Shown: positions 1 to 10,947, numbered from the stretch's first letter. The stretch is 64,000 bases of DNA from Rana temporaria (GCF_905171775.1 NC_053490.1:87942286-88006285), one strand, 5' to 3'. Translations and numbers: made by a program. The notes: generated from the sequence alone by a model not told the origin.

Positions 1-655
1 ACAGATCCTTGTTCTAAAAAGGGAGTAGAGAGAGATTGTCTGTTCCTAGTGATTAGGAACAGCGATCTCTCTCTACTCCCAGTCAGTGCACTCCTCCCAC
101 AGTCAGAAGCACCTTCCCAGGGAACACATAACCCCTTCACCCCCCCTAGCGTTAACCCCTTCCCTGCCAATGTCATTTATACATTGATCAGTGTTTTTTT
201 TTTTGCTCTGATCACTGTAACGATGTCACTGGTCCCAAAAAAGTGCCCCCATTTCGTAGACGCTATAAACTTTGCGCAATCAATCAATTTACGCTTATTG
301 CGATTTATTTATTTTTTTACCAAAAAATATGTAGAAGAATAAATATTGGCCTAAACTTATGAAGAAATATGTTTTTTATAGATTTTTTTTAGATATTTAT
401 TATAGCAAAAAATAAAAAATATATTATTGTTTTCAAAATTGTCGGCCTTTTTTTGTTTATTGCGCAAAAAATAAAAACCACAGAAGGGATCAAATACCAC
501 CAAAAGAAAGCTATATTTGTGGCAAAAAAAGATTATCAATTTTGTTTGTGTACAATGTCGCACGACCGCGCAATTGTCAGTTAAAACGACGCAGTGCCGT
601 ATCGCAAACAATGTCCTGGTCATTAAGGGGGTAAATCCTTCCGGGGCTGAAGTGG
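1..655 (-). mobile_element. P1 piggyBac-like non-autonomous element, cut by window start
   Basis: The right end reads gctgaagtgg followed by TTAA at 656-659. The interior shares blocks with the P1 copies at 17992, 19609 and 32949: the stretch around ccaccaaaagaaagct, the caattgtcagtt block and gcgacgcagtgccg. The left end is outside the window. It lies in the same orientation as the 17992 copy. There is no coding capacity; the 97-codon open frame at 49-342 is not conserved in the other copies. Near the left edge is a short foldback around the paired gagagagatc/gatctctctc strings. Confidence 0.75.
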
Positions 656-659
656 TTAA

Positions 660-1533
660 ACATATTTTAAGGTGTTCACACCAGATGCAGTGGGATGCAT
701 TTTTTTACTGCTTTGCAACTGCACAGACCATCTGAAATCCAGGTTATCTTATGGCCATAGTTTACACTATTACAGTGCAGTGAAAAAAAGTACAGTGCAC
801 ATAAAAGTCCAAAGAAAGAAGATGAAAGTGACTTGAAAGGAAATGCAAGCTTAGGAAAAATGCACCACAAATGTATGCAAAAACAGTCTCTCTCACATCC
901 CCAGCAGTGGTTATAACTGCAGACTGCATAATTACTGTATAGCTGGCGATACGTTTCTGGATTTTAAAAAAACAGACAAATCTGATGAATGTCCCCTGTG
1001 GGGATATAAGATTTCAAATCCACCATGGCAACAAGTTGTTTACGAACCCAGCTCCATCTTTCGATATGATTAATCTTGAAGCACCCTGCCAGGTTATAAA
1101 AGAATTATAACAATATGTACGTGTCTCCTTATAATCACCCAATAAATTATCCGGAAGCAGACCCTCATTTGTCTTTCCCACAGATCGGGGCTGAACAAGT
1201 GTCATTTTTGCCTGGGCTAAACATAAAAAAAGTGTTTTATACACAACCCAGCAGAAAGCAGTCATAAGTAATCACTAGGTTTTTTTTCTGGCATTTGGCT
1301 TTTTTTTATGCATTTTAAGGATGTCAATACATTTAATGTTAATCCGTATAGGAGATATAGTATTATTAATCAGAATGCTTGATAGAAGAGGTCATATAAC
1401 TGAATCCATGCTTGCTGGCTCAAACATCCCTTTAGCGTATGCAGAAACGCACACACAAATATTCACAAAAACATTATTTTTATTTTATTGATAGAACAGT
1501 GTACAGTCATTATTCATATCAGTCCAAAAGCAG
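660..1533. other. Upstream intronic stretch, nothing recognised
   Basis: AT-rich sequence without a convincing open reading frame, splice-bounded block or repeat that recurs elsewhere in the window. It is probably intron upstream of the first visible exon, or unidentified old repeat. Confidence 0.4.
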
Positions 1534-1541
1534 GTGGCTAG

Positions 1542-2663
1542 CAGTGGTGGCTGGTGCTCCAAATTTTTGGGGGGCGCAAACGAAAAAAAAAATTGCAGCC
1601 TCACTGTGCCCATCAAATGCAGCCACTGTGCTATCAATTGTCACCACTGTGCCATGCCATCAAATGCAGTCACTATGCCATGCCATCAAACGCAGCTACT
1701 GTGCCATGAATTGTCACCACTGTGCCATGCCATCAAATGCAGTCACTATGCCATGCCATCAAACGCAGCTACTGTGCCATGAATTGTCACCACTGTGCCA
1801 TGCCATCAAATGCAGTCACTATGCCATGCCATCAAACGCAGCCACTGTGCCATCAATTGTCACCACTGTGCCATGCCATCAAACGCAGCCACTGTGCCAT
1901 GCCATCAAGCACAGCCACTGTGCCATCAATTGTCGCCACTGTGCCAATTGTCGCCACTGTGCCCATTGATGTCACTGTGCCATTTAATTGTCGCCACTGT
2001 GCCCATTCATGCCGCTGTGCCAATTGTCCCACTATGCCCATTGTCCCCACTGTGCCTATTGTCGCCACTGTGCCCATTGATGTCACTGTGCCCTTTAATT
2101 GTCGCCACTGTGCCCATTAATGCCGCTGTGCCAATTGTCCCCATTGTCCCAACTGTGCCTATTGTCGCCATTGTGCCCATTGATGTCACTGTGCCCTTCG
2201 TCGACGCTGTGCCCTGTAAAATGCCCCTCCCCCCCCCCCCCTGCCCGGCACTTACCTTTACTGGAGTCAGCCATCCACGTCCTCGACCCTCGATGTCTTC
2301 TCCCGCCCTCGATGACGCTTTCAGCCAATCAGGTTACCGGTAGCCAGAACCGGCCAACCTGATTGGCTGAGACGTCTGTCAGTCTTATCCAAGGAACGCA
2401 TCCCCCGTGCGTTTCCGAGGATAAGCTTCCGGGGACCCGAGGGCTGTACTCAGGCTGTGGCTCTGATAGGCACTTCTGTACATCCAACCAGCTGCCGTTA
2501 TTCAGATGGTCGGCGCCCCATGTCCGGCCATCTGAATAGAACAGCGGCAGCGGCAACAATAACACAGATTCGTGCAATGCATGAATCTATGTCATTAGAC
2601 TCAGTGGCGGTGAGAGCCAGAGGGGGCGGCACCCCAGCGCCCTCTATGGACGAACCGCCACTG
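1542..2663. mobile_element. hAT-like non-autonomous element N1, copy 1
   Basis: The ends are CAGTGGTGG and CCGCCACTG. The flanks GTGGCTAG (1534-1541) and GTAGCTAG (2664-2671) match in 7 of 8 bases, as expected for an aged hAT duplication. The left subterminal has a poly-G/GCGC stretch and the right subterminal contains gcgccctctatggac; both recur in copy 2 at 38425. The interior is largely a minisatellite (separate entry). No transposase is present. Confidence 0.85.
1600..2215. repeat. Minisatellite inside hAT N1 copy 1
   Basis: Tandem variants of cactgtgccatgccatcaaa alternate with cactgtgccaattgtcgc. In the left half a higher-order unit of about 73 bp is repeated (one boundary near 1698, the next near 1771). 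The right half breaks down into units of about 18-22 bp such as cactgtgcccattgatgt. Open frames across it in all phases are by-products of the repeat. Confidence 0.9.
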
Positions 2664-3132
2664 GTAGCTAGCTATACATTCTTACAGCCATACTGTCCCT
2701 GATTAGGAACAAAGTCCCTCTGACCGTGTTTCCCCTTCATTTGGTCTGATTTATATAGTATTATATAAAATGTACTTTTTATCTTTCAAAAAGTTTCCCA
2801 GTGTTAAACCTTTCATCCAATGTCTAAATTGCTGCATTTGTATTTAAAGCCAATATAAAGGAATTATAGTGGTTAAAAAAAGCACTTGTGGGTTTAATTG
2901 TTTTTCTGTATAATTCTCCAATTTGGAAAGGAGAAATAATGGACTTTTGTGGTGCTGACAATATGAATTTTATTATTATTTTATTTTTATTTTATTACAG
3001 AAACCATAAAATTACAACCTTAAAAACATGAACACATGTTGTGCAAAAAAAAACAAAAAACCCTTGAAAGCCTCCCCTGGGATATATGACACCAGCCCAT
3101 AATCACACAAAGTTACATAACGAAACAATTAT

Positions 3133-3620
3133 TAGGCCTCGTTTTTCTCGGCAAGAAACAGCCAAGAAAGCTGCTGGGAGTGCTTTTTGGCGAGAAAACC
3201 GTGCGTGTGTATGGTTTCTCGTCGGGAAAACTGCCGGGAATCTCGACGAGAAAAATAGAGAACCTGCTCTCTATTTTCTCGTCGGGATTCTCAGGAGTAT
3301 TTTCCTGCCGAGAAAACGAGCGTGTGTATATGCTTACCTGTCCCCGGTAAGCCTGCGCATGCTCGATAAGACTTTGACGCATGCGCGGTAGCTTACAAGG
3401 GCAGTGTAGGGTGTAGTAAGATGGTGGCGACGGCATCGAATGTGACGAGCGCATGCTTGTCGTAGTCGATGGCGTCACTGTGTTCTTGCAATTCAAAAGA
3501 ATGGCGGTTCTTTTGAATGGCCCATGTGTACACTCGGCAAACAGGAAAGCTTGGAAGGAATCTCATCAGGAAAACTGATGTTTTTTTTCCTGATGAGATT
3601 CTCGGCCGTGTCTACAGGGC
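3133..3620. mobile_element. T-family (Harbinger-like) MITE, diverged copy
   Basis: It starts aggcctcg, contains the ctcggcaagaaa and ctcgtcggg motifs shared with the copies at 20887 and 44663, has the common catgcgc/gcgcatg centre, and ends ggccgtgtctacagggct. The ends have decayed and no clear TAA/TTA duplication remains. Confidence 0.65.
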
Positions 3621-4003
3621 TACAGTCCCAATTGATAGGTGGGTGTCCTCCAGTTGCTTAATTCCCCAACACGTTTCTGGGGATAACCCACTTCTTCGGG
3701 AGGTAAGGGGGGCAAGTCAACAAAGTCCAGCACCAAACAAAGGAGGGCACTATGGTCTGGTTAGACACACATGTCAAATGCACCCTGGGGGCAGGTGTGG
3801 GAGTAACAAATGGCAGCAGTCACCTATACAAAAAATCAAGTATCAACAAAATACTCCAGACAGTCAAAATCTGAACAGTGGCTAGTAATGGCCAGTGGGA
3901 TAGAGGATTTTAGTCATACAATAACCCAAGTTCACCTGGCCTCTCAGTAGTCCATTTTTTCTCCTTTCCAAATTCTCATTTAAGGGGGCGTGGCAGGGTG
4001 TGT
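3621..4003. other. Intronic stretch, unclassified
   Basis: This stretch holds a phrase often seen in dispersed repeats (ccccaacacgtttctgggg) but no terminal repeats or duplication that I can define. No coding signal was seen. Confidence 0.35.
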
Positions 4004-4011
4004 GTACTATG

Positions 4012-4346
4012 CAGGGCTTTTTTTCTCAAACAATAGGTACTGAATCTCAACCACAAACCCCCCCAAAACCCCTCCCCCACACACACCCTCTAAATCATAT
4101 CACATAGTGGGTGTGGTCCGATTTCACAAACAGTAGGAGGGTCTTAAAGGGGCATTGAATACCAGGATTGCATTACATACAGAGTTTAGAGTTTAGGGTG
4201 GTTACACACAGAGTTGAGCTGTCACTTGTAAACACAGAAACCGGACTTCTGTGTTTAAAAGTGATTGTGGTGAGCAGGCACCAAAAGGGCTGAGCCAGAG
4301 GTGGTGGATCTGAGTTCCACCAAGTTCCACCTGAAATCAAGCCCTG
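4012..4346. mobile_element. hAT-like MITE N7
   Basis: The ends are CAGGGCTTTTTTTC and AATCAAGCCCTG. The flanks GTACTATG (4004-4011) and GTCCTATG (4347-4354) match in 7 of 8 bases. At 335 bp it has no coding capacity. CAGGG ends with 8-bp duplications are typical of hAT elements. Confidence 0.75.
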
Positions 4347-4477
4347 GTCCTATGCCTACATAATTTTGCTAATAGGTGTCCCTCGTTCCCATCTCAAAAT
4401 GTTGGGAGATATGTTATAACCGTGTAAGTTTAAACAAAATTTTCCATATAATATAACATTTTTAAGTGATACACACA

Positions 4478-5212
4478 GGCCCAGATTCAAGTAGCAATTG
4501 CGCCTGTGTAACCATAGGTTACACAGCGCAATTGCTTACTTGCCCCGGCGTTACGAATGCTCCTGATTCAGGAACATCGTAACGCCGACTGCAGCCTAAA
4601 ATCTGCGTGGCATAAGGCTCTTATGCCACGCATATCTAGGCTGCATTCTTGCGATGACCGCTAGGGGGCGTTCCCATTGTGGTCAGCGTATAGTATGCAA
4701 ATTGCATACTAACACCGATTCACAATGTTGCGCGAGCCCTGCGTACGCAATTTACCTCGTTTCCGTACAGTGTGTTTAGCGTAAGGCTGCCCCTTCTAAT
4801 AGCAGGGGCAGCCAATGCTAAAGTATACCCGTCGTTCCCGCGTCGCAACGTTCGAATTTTACGTAATTTGCGTAAGTGATTCGTGAATGGCGCTGGACGC
4901 CATTCACGTTCACTTTGAAGCAAATGACGTCCTTGCGACGTCATTTGCCGCAATGCACGTCGGGAAAGTTTCCCGACGGAGCATGCGCTCTACGCTCGGC
5001 GCGGGAGCGCGCCTAATTTAAATGATTCCCGCCCCCTACGGGATCATTTACATTAGGCGCCCTTACGCAGGGCAAGTTTACACAGCGCACACGCAATTTA
5101 CGGAGCTACTGCTCCGTGAATTGCGGGTAGCGCAGTAAATTTGCGGGGCGCAGGGCAAAAACGCTGCCCTGCGCCTCCGTAAATAAGGGGCAAATCTACC
5201 TGAATCCGGGCC
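4478..5212. mobile_element. G-family MITE, copy 1
   Basis: It begins GGCCCAGATTCAAG and ends CTGAATCCGGGCC, an inverted pair. The GC-rich interior shares long blocks with the 30651 copy, including gcaattgcgcc, aatggcgctggacgccatt and catttgccgcaatgcacgtc. Immediate flanks (aca/ata) give no clear duplication. Confidence 0.8.
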
Positions 5213-6225
5213 ATAGTGATAAATATTAGAGATACAAACGGGTGCAAACTGCATTTTTTTCCCAAAATCATTGTTATGATTAATTACCTACCCAGAAATT
5301 CTCAATTTAGGCTTCCTTCACACTTTCTGTTCTGATGGTATGGTGGAATCCAGGAAGGTTAACCCCCCCCCCCCCCCCCCAGATTATTTTAGTTATCGTG
5401 TTTTTTGACAATGGCGGCGTCCCTACTGTCAGAATACAATAGCACAGCATGGAGGATTCATCCGTCCATCTGACTTGAGTGGTTAATGGAAAAAAAATGA
5501 TCCATGTATGGCCAGCGTAAGACAGTTGTTTTTTTGCTTAAGCCTGCTCTCTTGCAAAAACATTTAATAGTTTTGTTTTATTCCACTCAGTTTTACCTTC
5601 CCATCACTTGCCAACAACATGTGTCGCTGGGAGAATTTAGAATATAATCCTTGCATAATACAACTTGAGCTTCTCTGGCAGTAAAACAGTCAACGCTTTT
5701 GCTGATTCCAAATCCCCCGAACACGAATTTGAGCCAGTGTCTGAAAGTAGCGCCAATTCAGTTAACGCCAACAAGTATAACTCTGGCTCCGCTTAGATCT
5801 TAAGAGGCTTAGTAAAGGAAAAGTGACAGTGTTTCCTTTATCTGCTAAGGCATGCTAGAGCACAAAAAGAAAACTGATATGATTTCACTGGGCTGTCCCA
5901 AACATCTGCATGTATGGTTCTAGTATCAAAAGCTATACAAAGCACTGTACAAATACTAAATTGGGGGCGTTCATTACCTTGCAGACATTATTTCTGCATT
6001 CAAAGATCTGGCCACTACTAAAGGAGGCTCATGAAACATAATATGGAGGTTGCCCGTTCATCCCAGTACTGAGCCCACCTCCTGAGAACACCTTCTAGTA
6101 GCAGTTGAAAGTGGCTTCCTCAGCATCACATTAGGCTACACACACTGGTTGGTCTGATGTGTGCCAATAAAAAACTCTAAAGGACAAGTAATGCATCTGG
6201 TGTACTATTTTATACAAACTTCATA
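5213..6225. other. Intronic stretch with a poly-C run
   Basis: No exon or recognisable transposon was seen. A run of about 20 C lies near 5362-5381 and is a likely length-polymorphic and sequencing-error-prone site. Confidence 0.4.
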
Positions 6226-6233
6226 GACTAGAG

Positions 6234-6885
6234 CAAGGGTCTCCTAACGTTCTAAGCAAAGAGCCAGTTAACTGTCCTTTAGACTTTAGGAGGGCCGGAT
6301 TGAGGCCAGTGGTAGTAGAAAATGCCTCAGACTTGGTGGTCAGTGGGGGTAAAATAATTTCATAATGCCTGTGGGCAGATTGATTGATATTAGTGGAAAG
6401 AATAATCTCCATTCTTGGTGTTAGTGGGAGGAATAGCATCCCATTATTTGTATCAGTGGGCTGAATAATGCCCCATCGTTGGTATTAGTGGGAGAAACAG
6501 TGCCCTATCATTGGTATTAGTGGGAGGATTAGTACCCTATCATTGGTATTAGTTGGATGATTAGTGCCCCGAACATTGGTATTAGTAGGAGGAATAGTGC
6601 CCCATCTTTGATATTAGTTGGACGAATAGTGCCTCATCATTGGTATTAGTGGGATGAATAGTGCCCTATAATTGGTAGTAGTTTGAGAATTAGTGCCCCA
6701 TCATTGGTGTTAGTGGGAGAAATAGTGCCCCATCTATGGTGTCAGTGGAAGGTATAGGGCCCCATTGTTGGTGACAGTGGGAGGAATAGTGCTTTGTATC
6801 AGTGGGAGGAATAGTGCCCTGAGGGCCGGATAAAGGCAGGCAAAGGGCCATATATAGCCTACGGGCAGCAGCTTGGAGACCACTG
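6234..6885. mobile_element. hAT-like non-autonomous element N2 with minisatellite
   Basis: The ends are CAAGGGTCTCC and GGAGACCACTG. The flanks GACTAGAG (6226-6233) and GACTAGAT (6886-6893) match in 7 of 8 bases. Subterminal blocks agggccggattgaggc and gagggccggataaaggc also pair. The interior is a minisatellite. The family is unrelated in sequence to N1 and N3. Confidence 0.85.
6300..6830. repeat. Minisatellite inside hAT N2
   Basis: About 15 diverged tandem copies of a unit near 31 bp, typified by ttagtgggaggaatagtgcc followed by ccatcattggta. Units differ by point changes and small gaps, so the array is old. Confidence 0.88.
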
Positions 6886-7073
6886 GACTAGATCACATAA
6901 AACATCTGCAAAGAAAGATTTATCCTTTAAATATTTCATGTAGCCGCGTACAAAAACCCATAGCAATCAATAATTTTCCTGAAATATAATTACTGACTGG
7001 TTACATTTCAGTACTTGTACTTTGCTACTGAATAAGCCATAAAAAGTGCTTAGTGTAGTGACTTCTTTAATTA

Positions 7074-7241
7074 CTGTATTTATTGGCATATAACACTCAC
7101 TTTTTTACCCTGAAAATAGAGGGTAAACGGTACCTGCGTGTTATACGCAGGGGGTTGTGGAATTTTTTTTTCCTGAAACTTCCCTCTTAAAGGTAGGGTG
7201 CGTGTCATACGCCTGTGCGTCTTATACGCCGATAAATACGG
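7074..7241. mobile_element. TA-flanked MITE (Tc1/mariner-type) next to an exon
   Basis: The terminal inverted repeats are CTGTATTTATTGGCATATAA and CCGTATTTATCGGCGTATAA, flanked on both sides by TA (7072-7073, 7242-7243). At 168 bp it has no coding capacity. Its right end lies 31 bp upstream of the exon starting at 7273. A stub of the same family sits at 26064-26089. Confidence 0.75.
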
Positions 7242-7272
7242 TATGTTGTATATTTTGTTCATTTGTTCTTAG

Positions 7273-7400
7273 GGTTTACCAGCCACAGCGGCTCTACAGT
7301 CCCTCGATGACCTGGTGAAGATCACGGGAAGGATTGAGTGCGAGGGGCCAAATCGCCATCTGTATGACTTTACTGGAAACCTACGACTTGAAAGCAGCAG
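7273..7400 (+). CDS. ATP8A2: ATP8A2-like exon: actuator domain segment
   Basis: This exon starts in phase 0 after ttgttcttag and ends two bases into a codon at AG|gtcagt. It encodes 42 complete residues, from GLPATAALQSLDDLVKITG through RIECEGPNRHLYDFTGNL to RLESS. The block IECEGPNRHLYDF is a conserved P4-ATPase signature in the actuator domain between M2 and M3, downstream of the DGET dephosphorylation loop, which is not in the window. The next exon follows after only 178 bp. The previous exon was not found in the first 7.2 kb. A small TA-flanked transposon ends 31 bp upstream of the splice acceptor. Confidence 0.93.
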
Positions 7401-7578
7401 GTCAGTTGAGGATTTTGTGAGTACAAATTATAGAGCTGACTAGGCAGAGTTGTTATCCTGTCACTTTTTTCAGAGTGAGCGCAATCAGAAGCAGCATCAC
7501 AGTAGTAGGCGATCAATATTGTTATTTTTATTGCTGGGAACGCATTCTGATCACTACTAATGGTCTTTCTTGTTTTAG

Positions 7579-7690
7579 CCCAGTTGCTGTTGGACCTGAA
7601 CAGATCTTGTTAAGAGGGGCCCAGATCAGGAACACTCAGTGGGTTGTGGGGATTGTTGTGTACACAGGACATGACAGCAAGCTCATGCAG
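7579..7690 (+). CDS. ATP8A2: ATP8A2-like exon: end of actuator domain, before M3
   Basis: The acceptor is cttgttttag and the donor CAG|gtaacg. The first base completes the Ser codon split with the previous exon; 37 codons follow, from PVAVGPEQILLRGAQIRNTQ to WVVGIVVYTGHDSKLMQ. LLRGxQxRNTxWxxGxVVYTGxDTKLM is a hallmark of P4-ATPases at the end of the actuator domain. In this copy the usual Thr of GHDTK is Ser. The exon ends in phase 0. The following 3.8-kb intron holds a triple nest of transposons. Confidence 0.93.
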
Positions 7691-8136
7691 GTAACGCCAC
7701 TGATTATTCTTGAATTTTTCAGCAAAAATTTAAATAAATATGTATAAAATGTCCATAAGTATCAGATTATTGGTTGCAAGTGTACGCTGTGGTTCCTTCC
7801 ACTGTCCGCTATGTCATTACAGCACACAGATATCTCTTCTATTATATGTTTTTTCTCATGATTTTTTTCAAGGTCCACTCATGCATTGCCATTCTGGTAT
7901 GTTGTGTTAACCACTTGACCTCTGGAAGATTTACCCCCCTCCATTTTTTGCCATATGGCACTGCATTATTTTTACTGACAGTTTCATGGTCATGCAACAC
8001 TGTACCCAAATAAAATGTGTGTCCTTTTTTTCTCACAAATAGAGTTTTCTTTTGGAGGCATTTGATTACCACTGGTAATTTTATTATTTGCGATTTAAAC
8101 AAAAAAAGTCTGACAATTTTGAAAATAAAATACAAT

Positions 8137-8841
8137 GGGCCAGATTCAGGTAGGAGATACGACGGCGTATCTCCAGATACGCCGTCGTATCTCTGAGTGT
8201 GAGGCGTCGTATCTTGGCACCTGATTCAAAGAATCAGATACGCCAGAATTTGTCTAAGATACGACCAGCGTAAGTCTCCTACGCCGTCGTATCTTAACTG
8301 CATATTTACGCCTAGAATATGTAAATCAGCTAGATACGCCTATTCACGAACGTACGCCCGGCCGTCGCAGTACAGATACGCCGTTTACGTAAGGCTTTTT
8401 CCGGCGTAAAGTTACCCCTGCTATATGAGGCGCAGCCAATGTTAAGTATGGACGTCGGGCCAGCGTCGAATTTTCCGTCGATTACGTCGTTTGCGTAAGT
8501 CGTTCACGAATAGGGCTGTGCGTAATTTACGTTCACGTCGAAAGCATTGGCTTTTTGCAGGTTAATTTGGAGCATGCGCACTGGGATACTTTCACGGACG
8601 GCGCATGCGCCGTTCGGAAAAAGCGTCATTTACGTGGGGTCACAATAAATTAACATAAAACACGCCCACATCTTCCAGATTTGAATTAGGCGGGCTTACG
8701 CTGGCCTATTTACGCTACGCTGCTGCAACTTTGCTTTGTGAATCCTGCACTTGCCTGCTGTCAAAGTTGCGAAGGCGTAGCGTAAATAGGATACGTTACG
8801 GCCGCACAAAAAAATACGCGCTCCCGACTTGAATCTACCCC
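8137..8841. mobile_element. G-family MITE inserted in P1
   Basis: The ends are GGGCCAGATTCAGG and CTTGAATCTACCCC. AAT is duplicated (8134-8136 and 8842-8844). Other P1 copies read gcaatattttta at this point, which is the unoccupied site, so the 3-bp duplication is directly supported. Near the left end are paired cggcgtatctccagatacgccg strings. Confidence 0.88.
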
Positions 8842-9609
8842 AATATTTTTACTTTCTGATATAAAACATATCCAATAAAAAATTGTAAAAATCAAATTTC
8901 TTCATAAATTTAGACCAATATGTATTCTGCTACATGTTTTTGTTAAAAATCTCAATAAGTGTATATTAATTGGTTTACGTGAACATTATAACATCTACAA
9001 ACTATGTTAAATATTTATGTTTTTTTTTTTTTAAATAACAGTAATGGCGGCAATTAGCAACTTATAGCAGGACTATGATTTTGTGGCAGACAATCTGACA
9101 CTAACTGCCACTTTGTGGGAACCAGTGACCATAATACAGGGATCAGTGCTAAAAGTATGCACTGTTACTGTACTACTGATACCTGCTGGGAAAGGGTTAA
9201 ACATGTAGGGCAATCAGAGGGTTTGTCCAGCCAATGTTTTTGTGTACTGTGTGAGGCACTTTTACTAGGGGAAGAGATTAATTGTATTCCCTGCTTTGTA
9301 GGAACACAAAATCCATCCCTTCCCCCCTGTCCGAATTAAGATCTGCCTTGTTTACATAGGCAGATCTCAGTTCTGTAGGATTTACCAACGATTGGCAGGT
9401 ACAGTGTAGTCTATCCACTGCCTAGCACTCGTAGATTATTCACAGCAGAAGTGGTCCACCTGTGGCGTGTGCATGCCCCCTGCAGGTGGAAGTACAGAAT
9501 CACATGTATATACAGTGGATATAAAAAGTCTACATACCTGTTAAAATGTCAGGTTTCTGTGATGTAAAAAAATGAGACAAAGATAAATAATTTCAGAACC
9601 TTTACCACC

Positions 9610-10110
9610 TTAATGTGACCTATAAACTGTACAACTCAGTTGAACAACATACTGAAATATTTTAATCTTCTTCTGGTGAAGCCATTCCTTTCTTGATTTG
9701 GATGTATGCTTTGGGTCGTTATCATGCTGAAATATGAAGTTCCTCATGCAGAAGCCTGAAGGTTTTGTGCCAATATTGACTGGTATTTGGAACTGTTCAT
9801 AAATCTCTCTACCTTGACTAAGGCCCCTGTTCCAACTGAAGAAAAACAGTCCCAAAGCATGATGATGCCACCACCATGCTTCACAGTGGGTATGGTGTTC
9901 TTTTGGTCATGTGCAGTGTTGTTTTTGCGCCAAACACATCTTTTGGAATTATGGCCAAAAAGTTTGACCTTGGTTTCATCAGACCATAACACATTTTCCC
10001 AAAGGTTTTTGGAAGATTTCAGTTGTGTTTTTGTTGATGAAGGAGGTGTGGCCTTGCCTCCAAACCATGTTCTGATTGGCCAGCATAGTGGTAGGCAGTA
10101 CCAAGGTTCG
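9610..10110 (-). pseudogene. Tc1-like transposase fragment, frameshifted
   Basis: Read on the minus strand, two overlapping frames carry pieces of a Tc1 DDE transposase: LWSDETKVKLFGHN (first catalytic Asp region), TVKHGGGIIMLWDCFSS, then in another frame FQHDNDPKHTSKSRKEWL (second catalytic Asp). The region with the catalytic Glu (SPDLNPIENLW) is missing and the N-terminal DNA-binding half is replaced. Not functional. Confidence 0.88.
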
Positions 10111-10480
10111 ACAGCTCTGGAACATCTCCATGCCGAGAGACCCCGCTGGTGTTTTCCCGAGTCTCCTCGAGACTCCAGCTTCCGCTGACACACGACGCTC
10201 GCTGCTGTCATCCAAGGCTTCCTCCGCTTCTTCCATTGCTACACCTGACATGCCTTTACCTATTTAGCACCATGTAAGTGGCTTGGTGCTTCTCTCTCTT
10301 TTCCCTGCCCTTTTGTTTCTACAGTCTCCGGGTCTCCAGCCTCAGCCTGAAGCTGCCTTGCCACCAGTAGCAGTTAAACACCAGAGACTTTTTTACCTAC
10401 TTGACCCTTTAAAGACTCTTATTAGGATTGTTTTCTATATACCACTTGGACTGATTTTTCATAACTAATCAGCAATATTT
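10110..10480. other. Foreign GC-rich segment inside the Tc1-like element
   Basis: Between the recognisable transposase and the right terminal repeat lies sequence of different composition that does not resemble a Tc1 N-terminus. On the + strand it contains a good 5' splice-like motif (catgtaagt, near 10272-10280) and a good 3' splice-like motif (cccttttgtttctacag, ending at 10323). Short open frames occur on both strands (minus: an acidic SGVAMEEAEEALDDSSERR stretch). Origin unknown. Confidence 0.4.
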
Positions 10481-10947
10481 ATGTGCTATATACACTACTC
10501 TGAAGTCTTTAGGTTTACACTGGTAGGTGTGCACTGACTCCTATTGAGTTTGAATGTAATTGCTTAATTCTGAACACAGCTAGATCCCCAGTTATAAGAG
10601 GGTGTGCACACTTATGCAACCACAACCTGACATTTTAATAGGGGTGTGTAGACTTTTTATATCCACTGTACATGATCCTGCACTGGAAAGCTGGCCAGGG
10701 GGCGGATGGCAAGTGGTTAATTTCTCCTGTGAACTTGTGTTGTGTTTAAGCAGCATATTTAAATGAATGGGCTGCCAAATAACCTAAACAGATACAAAAA
10801 TGGATGTGCGGCATGTTTTATAATGCAGCACAGTGCACGTCTATGCAGTGCATGTATGTCGGAGGAGCTTTGAGTTGTCATTAAAAAAAATGGCACTGCA
10901 ATGCACTACCATATGTAACACACATTAATGTGCATGATTTCACTAAT

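Larger units (their letters stand above)
9513..10668 (-). mobile_element. Tc1-like transposon, decayed, inserted in P1
   Basis: The terminal repeats CAGTGGATATAAAAAGTCTA and its inverse are flanked by TA (9511-9512, 10669-10670). The inverted repeats extend inward with diverged ttaaaatgtcaggtt blocks. The transposase is on the minus strand and broken (separate entry). The transposase 5' half has been replaced by an unrelated segment at about 10110-10480. Confidence 0.85.
7911..10716 (+). mobile_element. P1 piggyBac-like element, old copy split by two later insertions
   Basis: TTAA lies at 7907-7910 and 10717-10720; the ends are CCACTTGACC and GGCAAGTGG. Between them the P1 landmarks are in order but diverged: the caaatagagttttcttttgg block, gacaattttgaaa, then (after a G-family insertion) tatttttactttc, the aatggcggcaattagc block and the right-hand foldback. 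A Tc1-like element sits near the right end. Without the insertions the copy is about 940 bp, the same size as the others. Confidence 0.8.

Noticed and set aside
1600..2215. CRISPR-like repeat array
   Set aside because: Units are contiguous and diverged, without unique spacers, and the genome is eukaryotic. This is a minisatellite inside a hAT element.
1439..2362. Cys/His-rich open frames (repeated SPLCHAIK-type words), also at 38416-39054
   Set aside because: They are translations of the N1 minisatellite; all frames look similar and none has a start or splice context.
1..7272. An upstream ATP8A2 exon with the DGETNLK actuator loop
   Set aside because: I looked for the preceding coding block (CYVETANLDGETNLKIRQ in relatives) and did not see it; it should lie left of the window.
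10283..10468. 61-codon frame with a hydrophobic end (LKTLIRIVFYIPLGLIF), perhaps a membrane protein
   Set aside because: Too short, without a convincing family match, and inside the unexplained insert of a dead Tc1; kept only as part of that observation.
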